A stretch of DNA of 64,000 nucleotides from JANWXD01 sp035575135 (GTDB lineage: Bacteria; Acidobacteriota; Terriglobia; Bryobacterales; Bryobacteraceae), in contig DATLYE010000038.1 of the NCBI GenBank assembly GCA_035575135.1, positions 1 to 64,000 of the forward strand, written 5' to 3'. The translations under genes and the position numbers were made by a program. Shown in pieces: positions 34,190 through 43,286 of the stretch. The notes under the pieces were generated by a model. The model was not told where the DNA came from, did not search any database, and was given only the letters and a program-made list of their open reading frames with translations. Numbering within the stretch: position 1 is the first letter of the stretch; each line of letters opens with the position of its first letter.

Positions 34190-37089
34190 GACTCGATCCG
34201 GCGCGCTTCGACACTTGGTTTCGGGCACTTAACGGGCAGGAGCCGTTTCCCTGGCAGCGAAGACTGTTCCGCAAGTGGGTCTGTCCGGACCGCCCGGATC
34301 AGGCGCGCTGGCCGCGCTGGCTCGAGCTGCCCACGGCGAGCGGCAAGACGGCCCTCATCGACCTTGCGGTGCTCGCGCTGGCCGCTGGTTCGCCGAGCGC
34401 CCGCCGGCGGATCGCTTTTGTGGTCGACCGTCGCGTCGTCGTTGATGAAGCGGCCCGGAGGGCGGCAGCCCTGGCCGACTCGTTGAAGAGCGCGGCGGCC
34501 GACCCTGAGAGTCCGCTTTACGAAGTTGCGCAGGCGCTCGCCGCCCTCGGCGGTGGCGAACCGTTGCTGGTGGCGACGCTGCGCGGCGGCATCCCGTCGG
34601 ATGATCGCTGGGCGCGCTCCCCCGAACAGCCCGCCGTGCTTCTGTCGACCGTGGACCAGGCCGGCTCGCGCCTGTTGTTTCGCGCCTATGGGGATGCCGG
34701 GCCCCGGGCGTGGCCCATTCACGCCGGCCTGCTCGGCCGGGATAGCCTCATCTTCGTCGACGAGGCCCACTGCGCCCGCCCGTTCTGCCAGACTTTGACC
34801 TGGATCGCCGACCAATGGCAACACTTCGCGGAACACCAGATTGGCAAACCCATCGGCGTCGTACTGCTCTCGGCGACCCTGGGCGAGAAGGCGGATTTCG
34901 GCCTGGAAGAGGAGGACCGCCGCCACCCCGTGCTCGGCCGCCGGCTCGGCGCCTCCAAGCCGGTCGAGCTTGTGTTGGTCGACAGCCGGCGCAAGCCCGG
35001 CCGCGAGGCGCTGGTCGAGGCGATCGTAGAACGGGCCGGAGAGACGCTCCGCCGCATGCGCGCCGGCGTGCTCGGGATTGTCGTGAACCGCGTCCGCGAT
35101 GCGAGGGCGATCTATGATGCCTTGCCGGTGGAAGAATCGCGCAAGCTGCTGTTGACGGGGAAGGTCCGGCCGTGGGAACGCGACCGGCTGATCGAGAGCT
35201 GGCTGACCTGGATCCGGGCGGGCCGCTCCGAGGCGCCTGCCGGTCCTGTGGCCGTCGTCGCCACACAGTGCATCGAAGTCGGCGCCAACTTCGACTTCGA
35301 CTTCCTGATCAGCGAGATCGCGCCGCTCGATGCGCTGCGCCAGCGCTTCGGCCGCCTGGATCGCCTGGGAGACAGAGCCGTGCGTATTGAGGCGATCGGC
35401 GCGGGCGAGCTTTCGCCCGGGGCTGTCGTGGCCCTGTCGAGCGAGGTCGATCTGGATCGGCTCGAGAGATTCGCCGATCCAGTTTACGGCGCGGCGCTCG
35501 GTCACACCTGGCGTTGGCTGGACCAGGAGGCTGCCGGTTCACCCCCTGTGGTCGATTTCGGCATCGAGCAACTTCAGGCGCGGCTGCCGCGAGGCGACGA
35601 ACTGGCGCGGCTCTGCCAGCCCGCGCGGACAGCCTACCGGCTGTTGCCCGCACATCTGGACCTGCTGGTTCAGACCAGCCCGCCGCCGGAGCCGGACCCT
35701 GAGATTGGCGCCTTTCTTCACGGCGTCACCCAGGCCGGTCCGGACGTGACCATCGTTTGGCGCGCGGATCTACCCGAGAACAACCGGGAGGTCTGGATCG
35801 ACCGGGTGGCTGTGCAACCGCCCGCGCCGGGCGAGGGCTGCACGGTCCCGATTTGGGAGTGCCGCAAATGGCTGAGCGCCGCGGAGCCGGAGGAGAACGA
35901 CGGGGGAGACCTCGAGGCCGCCGTCTTGGACCGCAAGGCGAACGGCGCCCCCAGATGGGTGCTTCGCTGGCGAGGGCCGAGCGAGTCCGAGACCGTACCG
36001 GCCGACGGCATCCGTCCGGGGGACGTGGTCGTCGTTCCGGCCGGCTACGGCGGCTGTGATGGGATGGGCTGGAATCCGGCCAGCGCGGAACCGGTAATAG
36101 ACATCGGCGACACCGTCGCCTTCACTGCGGGGCGTAGGCCCGTGTTGCGTCTCGACGCCGCCGCCGGCCACTTCGACGGATTGGAAGGGGTCGAGGAGGC
36201 CCGCCGGGCGCTCGACGAACTCCGGCGCTGGGCCGCCGGCGAGCCGGATGCGGAGGAGCCGGCTGTCAGTCTTCGCCGGATCGCCGCAACCGGATCTCTT
36301 CCGAAGTGGCTGCGCCGGCTGGCCGACCGGTTGGCGGCCGAGCCGCGCCTGCGCGCTGTGGAGGTTGACCGCAGCTTCGCCGTCGTCGGCCGGAAGGGCC
36401 GGGGCGAGGACTGGAACACCGCCGCCGAGTCCTCGCTCGCGGCCTCTGCCGTAACCCTGGCCGAGCACAGCCGGGGCGTCGAGGAGTGGGTGCGCCGGTT
36501 CGCCGAGAGACTCGACCTTCCTGGGGAGCTTCGTGACGACCTGTCGCTGGCGGCCTGGCTGCATGACGTCGGCAAGGCCGATCCCCGTTTCCAAGTCTGG
36601 CTGCACGGCGGCGACGAGATCGCAGCGAGTCTGGCTGAGCAGCCGCTCGCCAAGTCCGGGCTCAGCGCGCGTGACCGGCGCAGTTTGCGGCGCGCGCGGC
36701 AGATGGCGCGCTACCGGGACGGGGCCCGGCATGAGCTGGCCTCGGTGGCGCTGGTTTCATCCTGCCGGCCGCTGATCGAGCAAGCGCACGACTGGGACCT
36801 GGTGCTGCATCTGATCGCCGCCCATCACGGCTTCGCCCGCCCTTTCGCGCCCGCCTCTGCTGACCCGGACCCGGTCCGCTTCGAGTTGCAGCACGACGGC
36901 CTGCGGCTGGAAGGCCGTAGCGACCACGGGCTCGAGCGCCTGGACCGCGGAATCGCCGAGCGGTTCTGGACGCTGGTCCGTCGGTATGGATGGTGGGGCC
37001 TGGCGTACCTGGAGGCGATCTTTCGACTCGCTGATCATCGCCGCTCGGAAGAGGAAGAGTCGCTGGAGGTGAGCCGTGATCGAGTTTGA
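34186..37089 (+). CDS. cas3: type I-G Cas3 helicase-nuclease
   Basis: 967 aa with the I-G domain order, helicase first and HD nuclease last. Helicase motifs: LPTASGKTALIDLA (Walker A, about 45-58), STVDQAGSR, DEAHCARPF (DEAH box, about 190-198), LLSATLGEKADF, ATQCIEVGANFDFDFLI, and LRQRFGRLDRLG (motif VI). The HD part near residues 755-860 shows LAEHSRGVEEW, WLHDVGKADPRFQVW (HD) and LIAAHHGFARPF. It should unwind and cut target DNA recruited by Cascade. ATG 34186 overlaps the csb2 stop; the longer frame to 33787 lies within csb2. The cas8-like GTG lies 14 bases inside its 3' end. Confidence 0.93.
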   Translation: MRLDPARFDTWFRALNGQEPFPWQRRLFRKWVCPDRPDQARWPRWLELPTASGKTALIDLAVLALAAGSPSARRRIAFVVDRRVVVDEAARRAAALADSLKSAAADPESPLYEVAQALAALGGGEPLLVATLRGGIPSDDRWARSPEQPAVLLSTVDQAGSRLLFRAYGDAGPRAWPIHAGLLGRDSLIFVDEAHCARPFCQTLTWIADQWQHFAEHQIGKPIGVVLLSATLGEKADFGLEEEDRRHPVLGRRLGASKPVELVLVDSRRKPGREALVEAIVERAGETLRRMRAGVLGIVVNRVRDARAIYDALPVEESRKLLLTGKVRPWERDRLIESWLTWIRAGRSEAPAGPVAVVATQCIEVGANFDFDFLISEIAPLDALRQRFGRLDRLGDRAVRIEAIGAGELSPGAVVALSSEVDLDRLERFADPVYGAALGHTWRWLDQEAAGSPPVVDFGIEQLQARLPRGDELARLCQPARTAYRLLPAHLDLLVQTSPPPEPDPEIGAFLHGVTQAGPDVTIVWRADLPENNREVWIDRVAVQPPAPGEGCTVPIWECRKWLSAAEPEENDGGDLEAAVLDRKANGAPRWVLRWRGPSESETVPADGIRPGDVVVVPAGYGGCDGMGWNPASAEPVIDIGDTVAFTAGRRPVLRLDAAAGHFDGLEGVEEARRALDELRRWAAGEPDAEEPAVSLRRIAATGSLPKWLRRLADRLAAEPRLRAVEVDRSFAVVGRKGRGEDWNTAAESSLAASAVTLAEHSRGVEEWVRRFAERLDLPGELRDDLSLAAWLHDVGKADPRFQVWLHGGDEIAASLAEQPLAKSGLSARDRRSLRRARQMARYRDGARHELASVALVSSCRPLIEQAHDWDLVLHLIAAHHGFARPFAPASADPDPVRFELQHDGLRLEGRSDHGLERLDRGIAERFWTLVRRYGWWGLAYLEAIFRLADHRRSEEEESLEVSRDRV

Positions 37090-38047
37090 GCTTACCGGCC
37101 CGCGCGGAGACAATCCGCTCGGGTTTCTGGCGGCGCTGGGCGCGGTGGTTGCGCTGGAGGATGCGGGCTGGCGCGCGCGGCTGGCTTGGAGCGGATCGAG
37201 GCCGCGGCTTCTCGTCGATGGAGAGCCGGCGGGTGCACTGGAAGGCCTGAGCGAAGCGGAGCGGCGGGAGCGCCTGCTCGAGCTGCTCGTCTCGCAGCTT
37301 TCGCGGCCGTCAGCAGGCGGCCGCCCGGCCGATCCGAGCGTGGAACTGGGCGAGGATCTGAACAAGCCGAATGCCGAGTTTCTCGCACACATCGACAGGG
37401 CGGCGCACCAGGCGAGCGCCCGCGACCGCCGCTGGGCGGACCTGGTGGCGGCCTATGGCGTGGCCGATGCGGCTGAACCGGAGGAGCGGATGAGCGCGAC
37501 TCCATGGGCGCTGGTGAGCGGCTCCGGGCATCAACACTTTCTCGGTAGTGTGGCGCAACTGATGACTCGTTGCGGCGCGCACCACTTCGAAAGAGCGTTG
37601 TTCGGACCATGGCTCGCCGAGGACAAAAAGTTTTCGTTACGCCTCGATCTGGCGGAGGACCGCCGCTACGCGCTGATGGATCGAGACCCGAGCGCCGACA
37701 CTCCCCTAACGATCTGGGGGGCCAACCGTTTGGCCTTCGAAGCCCTGCGCCTGTTTCCGGCCATGCCCGTTCGGGGCGGCATCGCGGTACGCGCCTGGCG
37801 CGGCGGAGAAAGCTCGCGCGGAGAGAACTGGAGGGTGCGCTGGCCGCTGTGGACGCCGCCGGCCGGTGCGCCCGTCATTGGTTCGCTGCTGAGCCTGCCC
37901 GAGCTCTGGCGGGACGAGCCGGAGTCGCGGAGCCGCCTGCGGACGCTCGGGGTTCACGTGGTGTACGAGTCGCGCCGGATCAAAGTCGGCGAAGGGAGCA
38001 ACGTCAAGTACAACCTGACGCCGCCGCTGGCCGTCTGGCGCTCCTGA
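37076..38047 (+). CDS. type I-G Cas8-like subunit (Cas8u2/Csb3 type)
   Basis: 323 aa from GTG 37076. The N-terminus FELTGPRGDNPLGFLAALGAVVALEDAGW and central SGSGHQHFLGSVAQLMTRC are typical of the short large-subunit protein found next to cas3 in I-G/I-U loci (GSU0052-like). By position and operon logic it is the Cascade large subunit, expected to read the PAM and recruit Cas3. The choice between the names Cas8u2 and Csb3 cannot be settled without a profile search. It is the last complete gene of the cas operon; no cas4, cas1 or cas2 gene follows. Confidence 0.8.
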   Translation: MIEFELTGPRGDNPLGFLAALGAVVALEDAGWRARLAWSGSRPRLLVDGEPAGALEGLSEAERRERLLELLVSQLSRPSAGGRPADPSVELGEDLNKPNAEFLAHIDRAAHQASARDRRWADLVAAYGVADAAEPEERMSATPWALVSGSGHQHFLGSVAQLMTRCGAHHFERALFGPWLAEDKKFSLRLDLAEDRRYALMDRDPSADTPLTIWGANRLAFEALRLFPAMPVRGGIAVRAWRGGESSRGENWRVRWPLWTPPAGAPVIGSLLSLPELWRDEPESRSRLRTLGVHVVYESRRIKVGEGSNVKYNLTPPLAVWRS

Positions 38048-38054
38048 GGCTGGG

Positions 38055-38111
38055 ATGCGGCAATCCTACCTGATCTGCTATTTGGGCCGCAAGACGTTTA
38101 TGACCAAGTAG
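38055..38111 (+). pseudogene. possible cas2 5' remnant
   Basis: An 18-codon frame begins seven bases after the cas8-like stop. Its first nine residues, MRQSYLICY, look like the first beta strand of Cas2 (usually followed by D-I). It then runs out of similarity and stops at TAG 38109. This is the place cas2 could occupy in a complete locus. The match is short, so chance similarity is possible. Confidence 0.35.
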
Positions 38112-38143
38112 CAGCAGCTGACCGAGCGGTGCCCCACCGTAGC

Positions 38144-40252
38144 TCACTCTGCCAGTGCCTTAAAGCCGGCTTGGCTGGGCTCGCTGTAAAACTCAATGCG
38201 GAGCTTGTCCAGGATCTCGGCGGGAAGTGTGGCAAAGTCCCGGCTGTTTTCGGTGGGGATGAGCACGCGCCGGGCGCCGGCATCCATCGCCACGCGCAGT
38301 TTGTCTCCGAGGCTGTCAACGCGGCTTAGGACGCCATGCAGGCTCATCTGGCCCAGAACGACCAGTTGCGCCCCGATCGGCCGGCCGAGGGTGGCCGACA
38401 GCAGCGCAATGTAGAACGCCATCCCGATGTCCGTGGCATCCTTCCCCGGCGTCAAGCTCATGACCTGGATGCTTACGTCGTACTCACTGAGGTCGCGATC
38501 GATCCCAATCTTCTTCCCTGAGCTCCGCAGGTAGTCGTAAGCCATCCGAGCCGACTCCCGGATGCCTTTAGACGTCACCCCTACGACCGAAAATCGCCCC
38601 CCACCCGGCGCCACCGAGCACTGTATGCGGAACAGCGCGAGCCGGCGCTCATCGGCGTCGTACCCAACCGTGAACACGTCGCCGGGCGGCAGAGGTTCAG
38701 CCGGTATCAGCTCGGTAGCGCCCAATTCTTTGCAGCTCACGAAAAACTCCTGCCGCGTTTCCCGATCGATGTAGGAGAGGTTCACCCGCGCATACTCGAC
38801 GCCCCCCATCCGCCGGAGCTGCTCCTTAACGCGACGGCGCAGCTCGATGGCAAAGCGCAGGTATTCTTCGACCTCCACTTTGGAACACACACCGTCGGGG
38901 TGGATGAGCTTGATCAAGCCCGATGTGGTCTTGGCAATGGCCTTCCGATCCCGTTCTTCCACGTGGCTGCCAAGCTGAAAGTAGCGGTCGTAGACGTCCG
39001 CAAATGTTCTTGGCCGCAGCGAGTGGTGAAAGATCTCGGCGATATAGTCGGCCACAAAACCCAGGTGGGCGGTGAAGTAACTCGGCTGCATCTTGGGCAA
39101 CTCCCAACCCGGAAGGTAGGCGTGCCACCGGTCGTGAAACGCCATGTCGTTGCGAACCGTGTCCGGGAAAGGCAGAAACAGATGAAAGGTCCGGGCGATG
39201 GTCTCCACGTCCCCGTCCAGGTTCCCGTTGAAGACAAAACCGGCTTCTCCCTGGATGGTCCCCTTAGCGCTACCGCGTGAGAAGGAGCCCAGCTCCATGT
39301 AGTCCTTGTACAACTGCTTGTCTTCGGGCTTCTTGAAGTGCGACCCCGCCACCTCATCAAAGGCCACCAAGTCCCAACGCGTGACCAGCCCCGGCTCGTA
39401 AGGTGGAGCGTTGGAGGCAAACAGCTTCGGAATCGTTACCTGCCCCCCAGAAAGGAGAATGGAATAGGGAGAGAGCTCGCGGAACACGTAGGACTTGCCA
39501 GTGCCTCGCGGGCCCAGCTCGACGAGGTTGTAATTCTTTTCCACCAACGGGATCAGCCGCACCAGATACAGCCACTTGCGCCGCGGCGTGAAGTCTGGGT
39601 GGGTGGGCTCGTAGCCCATGGTGCGCAACAGAACGTTGATCCATTCATCCCGCGTGAACCGGCGGCGCCCCTCCACAAACTCGTCATACCGGGCGCTGGC
39701 AATTTGGATCGGCGCAAGCCGCTGGAGAACGAAGGGGCGCGTAACCCCGCGATGCACGATCGTCTCGTCGTACACCAGCTCGATGTTGGCCCAGATCCCG
39801 CCAGTGAAAAGCCGCTCGTGGCGGTGCACCAATTCCGGGTCGATGTGCACGTATTCGAGGCCACTGGTGGCCAGCCGCGCCCAGTATTTCCCCCCTTGGT
39901 CTTTCTCGTCGAACGTCACCGTGCAGAGGTCAATGAGCTTCATGGAACCATGCTTCTGGAGGCGCGCCTTGATCAGTTCGCCCTGATCAGCTCGGACAAT
40001 GCGTTCCGTGATGATCTCCTTTACCTGCTCCAGGCCGGATTCAATCTCCGCACGATTCGTCGTCGAGCAGTACTTACCGAGCAAGTACTCCAACACGTAG
40101 ACAGGCACGTTGAAGCCGACTTTGAGCTTCTTGACCAGATCCTTCCGAACCACTCGCCCGGCAAACGCTTCCAGGAGTTTCCGGTCCAAGTCGTCAACCG
40201 GGATCTCGTCAATAGACGGACTGAGGTCCCTCATTGCCTCGGCTTCCCCCAT
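38144..40252 (-). CDS. brxL: BREX type 1 Lon-like ATPase BrxL
   Basis: 702 aa. An AAA+ core shows LVELGPRGTGKSYVF (Walker A, near 220) and RWDLVAFDEVAGSHF (Walker B), followed by a C-terminal Lon-protease-like domain (about 590-700: YDVSIQVMSLTPGKDATDIGMAFYIALLSATLGRPI, RVDSLGDKLRVAMDAGARRVLIPTEN). Where Lon proteases have the catalytic serine (P-S-A-G) this protein reads T-D-I-G, so peptidase activity is doubtful; the Lon-type lysine is kept. ATG 40252 is two bases past the pglZ stop with GAGGAG upstream; the GTG at 40264 is alternative. Last gene of the BREX operon, convergent with the cas genes. Confidence 0.92.
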   Translation of the reverse strand: MGEAEAMRDLSPSIDEIPVDDLDRKLLEAFAGRVVRKDLVKKLKVGFNVPVYVLEYLLGKYCSTTNRAEIESGLEQVKEIITERIVRADQGELIKARLQKHGSMKLIDLCTVTFDEKDQGGKYWARLATSGLEYVHIDPELVHRHERLFTGGIWANIELVYDETIVHRGVTRPFVLQRLAPIQIASARYDEFVEGRRRFTRDEWINVLLRTMGYEPTHPDFTPRRKWLYLVRLIPLVEKNYNLVELGPRGTGKSYVFRELSPYSILLSGGQVTIPKLFASNAPPYEPGLVTRWDLVAFDEVAGSHFKKPEDKQLYKDYMELGSFSRGSAKGTIQGEAGFVFNGNLDGDVETIARTFHLFLPFPDTVRNDMAFHDRWHAYLPGWELPKMQPSYFTAHLGFVADYIAEIFHHSLRPRTFADVYDRYFQLGSHVEERDRKAIAKTTSGLIKLIHPDGVCSKVEVEEYLRFAIELRRRVKEQLRRMGGVEYARVNLSYIDRETRQEFFVSCKELGATELIPAEPLPPGDVFTVGYDADERRLALFRIQCSVAPGGGRFSVVGVTSKGIRESARMAYDYLRSSGKKIGIDRDLSEYDVSIQVMSLTPGKDATDIGMAFYIALLSATLGRPIGAQLVVLGQMSLHGVLSRVDSLGDKLRVAMDAGARRVLIPTENSRDFATLPAEILDKLRIEFYSEPSQAGFKALAE

Positions 40253-40254
40253 AG

Positions 40255-42750
40255 TTAATCCCACTCCTCAAGATCAACTTTGAGTTCGACCTCGCAACGG
40301 TCGAGCAGCTCATCGTTGTCGGCATCGCGCAGTTCTAGCTGGAGCCGGCTACCCCGCGCACAGCTCTCACCTGCCTCACGCTCGAGAACCAATGAAATCG
40401 GCTCGCCGTCTGGCTCAATCCTCACGCTCGCAGCTGCTTTGAACAGACGGCGGCCAGTTGCCGGCTCCACAACCTTCACGGTCACCTCCCGCCCGGTCAC
40501 GCCCACTTCGGCTCCGAATCCTGGCAGACGACCGCTGCTGCCTGGCCGCACCTCGACCCGCGGCTTCAGCGAGGTTATCTCCGCTACAGGCGTCAGCACG
40601 GCCGCGACCTTCTCGGCCTTTCTCGGCCAACGGAAGATGACCACCGGGATGACCAACTCCTGTAGCGTGGCGCCGCCATGGAAGTAGCCCAAGCGGCCGT
40701 AGGTACGAAAGGCGTTGACGCTGCGCGGCACCCGGCACTCCAGATCACTGCCGGGCACTGCTGCTGCAATCGCCGTCGGATGCTTCAGTCCCCGGCCCAC
40801 CACTGCGCGGCGCGACCGCCAAACGATCTCGCCACTCGGAGGTTCTTCCACCTCATCGGCGTCGGGTTCCCAGTGGAGAAACCCGTGGTCAGTTACGACC
40901 ACCACGTTTGGATAGCCCGCCTCCCGCAGCCGCCGGATGGCTCTGACGTAGCGCTCGAGGTACTCCTCGGCGCCCGTGAACTGAAGCTCCCCTTCATGTC
41001 CCAGGACGTCGAATTCGTCTCCGAAGACGAATAGCAACCGGCCGGCCTCTTTCGGGGCCGGCGGCGACTCGAGTACGCTTTTGACGTTCGTGATCGACTG
41101 AGCTTTGAGCTTGAATCTCCGCCGCAGCCACTCCTTGCGCCCGTCCGCGGCCGCCAGGTCGTGCGCACCGTCCTGAGCCGTGACCCGCCACTGAGCCTGG
41201 GGACCTGCAGTGAGTTCCACCACCAAGCCAGAGGCCTCCTCCGCCAGCGCAAAGGGCATTCCTAGCGCGGTGATTGATGGCAAGGGCGCCCGCGCCGCCT
41301 CCACTCTTGCCCGGGGGACAGGCTCCCCTTTGTTCAGGGCCTCAGCCAGCCGTGCGCCCAAGTCGTAGCGGCACGCGTCGAGCACAAGCACTGCCAGGGG
41401 TTCCTTCGCCGGATGAAGGCCAGCAAGGATTTCCCCGGCGAACGGTAGGCCGAGCGCATCGACACCCTCGTGGTGGAGAAGATCAGAGAAAGCGGCGTTG
41501 GACCGGTCCAGGTGACGCAGGTAGGCCCGCCGAAGCCTTACCCGAACACCATGCAAACCTCCAGGCAGTTTGGGATCATGGCGGAAGAGCGCTTCTCCGT
41601 GCCGGTCAACCTCCCAGCCGTTGGTCGTGAACCAGCCTACCGCGTCACGCGGGTGCCTCCACTGTTTCTCGACGCCGAACTGTTGTCGTAGGAGAGCAGC
41701 AGCTCGCGCGAGTGTCACCAGGCTTTGCCAGGGCACCCGCGACTCGGCTCGGCTGCCCCAAAACCCGCGCGCGTGTGCGGCATAGAATGTTTCGCTCTCC
41801 TCGAGGCGTTTTGCGAGCTCCTCGAACTCCTCAAGCGATGCCAACTGGTCAACTTCTCTCTGGAAGAGCGCCTCTTCGGCGGCCCTCGAAGCCAGCGGCG
41901 GCGCGCTGTGCGCCAGGTTCCTCGCCCAGTAAGACAGAGTAGTCACCGCGTCGGCCTTGGGGATCTGAACCTCAAAGGACTCCATCAGATCGATATGCCT
42001 CTGCCATCGCTCCAGCAGCTTGAGCGCATTCTCGCGCGCAAGGCCTGGAGGGATCAGGCGGGCCGCCTCGCGAGGCGGGTCCGCCGGGACCTTGACTGTG
42101 GCCTCGGTCACGAGCAGCCGCGCCGTCGCCTCTATGCGCCAGTCGTCCTCGTTGCCGGCTACCGGCGCGGGCAGGCCAAAGTCGTCGGTTGCCCGGCGGA
42201 CAAGAATGCTCAAACGCTCAGCACCCACTACGCCGGCGAGCGGAACTCCCGTCCGCGCAAGGGCCGACAGGACCTGATCGTCGTCCACCAGGGTTGACTT
42301 CGCGGCGCCGGGCGTCAGTTCACGCCAGGCCGAGCGCGGGCGGTCGACCCATTCCACAGCGTGAGCCGGAAGTAAATCGCGCAGTTCCGCCTCTTGATCT
42401 CGGGGCAGCTCGACGCCGAAGCGAGCCAGCGCCGAAATGAGCGGCTCAGTCCACACCATTTCAGCCTGGAGTTCGAAGACTTTCAGAAAGGTGATCCCGT
42501 CCCTTGCCACAGGAAGCCAGACGACCCGCGGTGCGCTGGGCGCGGCCAGCAGCCGCTCCCGAAGCACAAGTTCATGGGCCTCGTCGCACCACAGTTCAAA
42601 GGCGCCTCCCTCCGCCGCAGCGCGCAGCAGTTCCCGCCAGGCCCGCTGCGGGTCGCACCAGATCACGAGGGGGGGCGGGGTAACCTTGCGGGACAACACA
42701 CCGGCAATTTCCGAGCGAAGCCACGAGCGAAGCGTTACTTCCGAAGCCAC
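40255..42750 (-). CDS. pglZ: BREX phosphatase-domain protein PglZ
   Basis: 831 aa. Alkaline-phosphatase-superfamily core with the metal/nucleophile segment VLVLDACRYDLGARLAEAL (456-472), then LPSITALGMPFAL, LLFVFGDEFDVLGHEG and the metal-binding VVVVTDHGFLHW. PglZ is a required BREX core subunit that pairs with PglX. GTG 42750 is preceded by GGGGG at suitable spacing. It lies 15 bases after the DUF2283 gene and next to brxL. The C-terminal 150 residues are beta-rich. Confidence 0.93.
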   Translation of the reverse strand: MASEVTLRSWLRSEIAGVLSRKVTPPPLVIWCDPQRAWRELLRAAAEGGAFELWCDEAHELVLRERLLAAPSAPRVVWLPVARDGITFLKVFELQAEMVWTEPLISALARFGVELPRDQEAELRDLLPAHAVEWVDRPRSAWRELTPGAAKSTLVDDDQVLSALARTGVPLAGVVGAERLSILVRRATDDFGLPAPVAGNEDDWRIEATARLLVTEATVKVPADPPREAARLIPPGLARENALKLLERWQRHIDLMESFEVQIPKADAVTTLSYWARNLAHSAPPLASRAAEEALFQREVDQLASLEEFEELAKRLEESETFYAAHARGFWGSRAESRVPWQSLVTLARAAALLRQQFGVEKQWRHPRDAVGWFTTNGWEVDRHGEALFRHDPKLPGGLHGVRVRLRRAYLRHLDRSNAAFSDLLHHEGVDALGLPFAGEILAGLHPAKEPLAVLVLDACRYDLGARLAEALNKGEPVPRARVEAARAPLPSITALGMPFALAEEASGLVVELTAGPQAQWRVTAQDGAHDLAAADGRKEWLRRRFKLKAQSITNVKSVLESPPAPKEAGRLLFVFGDEFDVLGHEGELQFTGAEEYLERYVRAIRRLREAGYPNVVVVTDHGFLHWEPDADEVEEPPSGEIVWRSRRAVVGRGLKHPTAIAAAVPGSDLECRVPRSVNAFRTYGRLGYFHGGATLQELVIPVVIFRWPRKAEKVAAVLTPVAEITSLKPRVEVRPGSSGRLPGFGAEVGVTGREVTVKVVEPATGRRLFKAAASVRIEPDGEPISLVLEREAGESCARGSRLQLELRDADNDELLDRCEVELKVDLEEWD

Positions 42751-42765
42751 GAGACCCCCGGCAGT

Positions 42766-42984
42766 TCAGGCTTCTGAGCGGACCACAGTCTCAACCGCAA
42801 GGGTGGCTTCCGCGCCTTTGGGCCGGTAATGCAAGAGCTCGAAACCGATCACCCGTCCGTCGCGGTCTTTCATGAGCACCACCTCTTCGGCTGTCTCTTC
42901 ACAAACGTGTTCCAGCGAGGGATCGTCCAGCCACACGGTCAGCGTGTGCCCTGCTGCGTCGTGTATCACTCGGATCTTGTCCAT
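42766..42984 (-). CDS. DUF2283 small protein
   Basis: 72 aa: MDKIRVIHDAAGHTLTVWLDD, EETAEEVVLMKDRDGRVIGFELL is the DUF2283 pattern. GGGGAG precedes ATG 42984; the longer frame to 43074 lies in the next gene. Its start lies 19 bases inside the DUF4258-like gene, so the two form a coupled pair. DUF2283 proteins are often found beside DUF4258 proteins, an arrangement that looks like an antitoxin-toxin pair, but activity is not established. It sits inside the BREX operon between pglX and pglZ. Confidence 0.8.
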   Translation of the reverse strand: MDKIRVIHDAAGHTLTVWLDDPSLEHVCEETAEEVVLMKDRDGRVIGFELLHYRPKGAEATLAVETVVRSEA

Positions 42985-43286
42985 AAAATCTCCCCGGCCT
43001 TGATCGCCTCGGTCAGGTATGCGGTGATCAGAAACCCATATCCATTCTCCCGCCGCGCCACAGCACAAAGCCACCGCGGTTTGGCTCCGCGGTAGAACAG
43101 CAGCACCTCGGGATCTTTGCGGCTGCGCCGGACTTCGTCCGGGTCGGCCAGGACCAAGCGGATGTCTTCCTCATGGCCGGCCAAGGACGGATGCTTGTAC
43201 CTGATAATGAAATCCCAATACTGGCGCGTACACCGCACTGAGAAGCCGAGCGGCGTGCGGACTTCGAAAAGCAGTTCTCCGCTCAT
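42966..43286 (-). CDS. DUF4258-like small protein
   Basis: 106 aa. RQYWDFIIRYKHPSLAGHEEDIRLVLADPDEVRRS, then EVLLFYRG and the terminal YGFLITAYLTEAIKAGEILW follow the compact pattern of DUF4258/PBECR-like proteins, which have a RelE- or nuclease-like fold. ATG 43286 overlaps the pglX stop (ATGA). Paired with the DUF2283 protein downstream. It could be the toxin of a toxin-antitoxin pair or a BREX accessory; neither is shown by the sequence. Confidence 0.75.
   Translation of the reverse strand: MSGELLFEVRTPLGFSVRCTRQYWDFIIRYKHPSLAGHEEDIRLVLADPDEVRRSRKDPEVLLFYRGAKPRWLCAVARRENGYGFLITAYLTEAIKAGEILWTRSE

Noticed and set aside
31137..38143. CRISPR array near the cas genes
   Set aside because: No regularly spaced direct repeats of 25-40 bases are seen on either side of the operon or elsewhere in the window.
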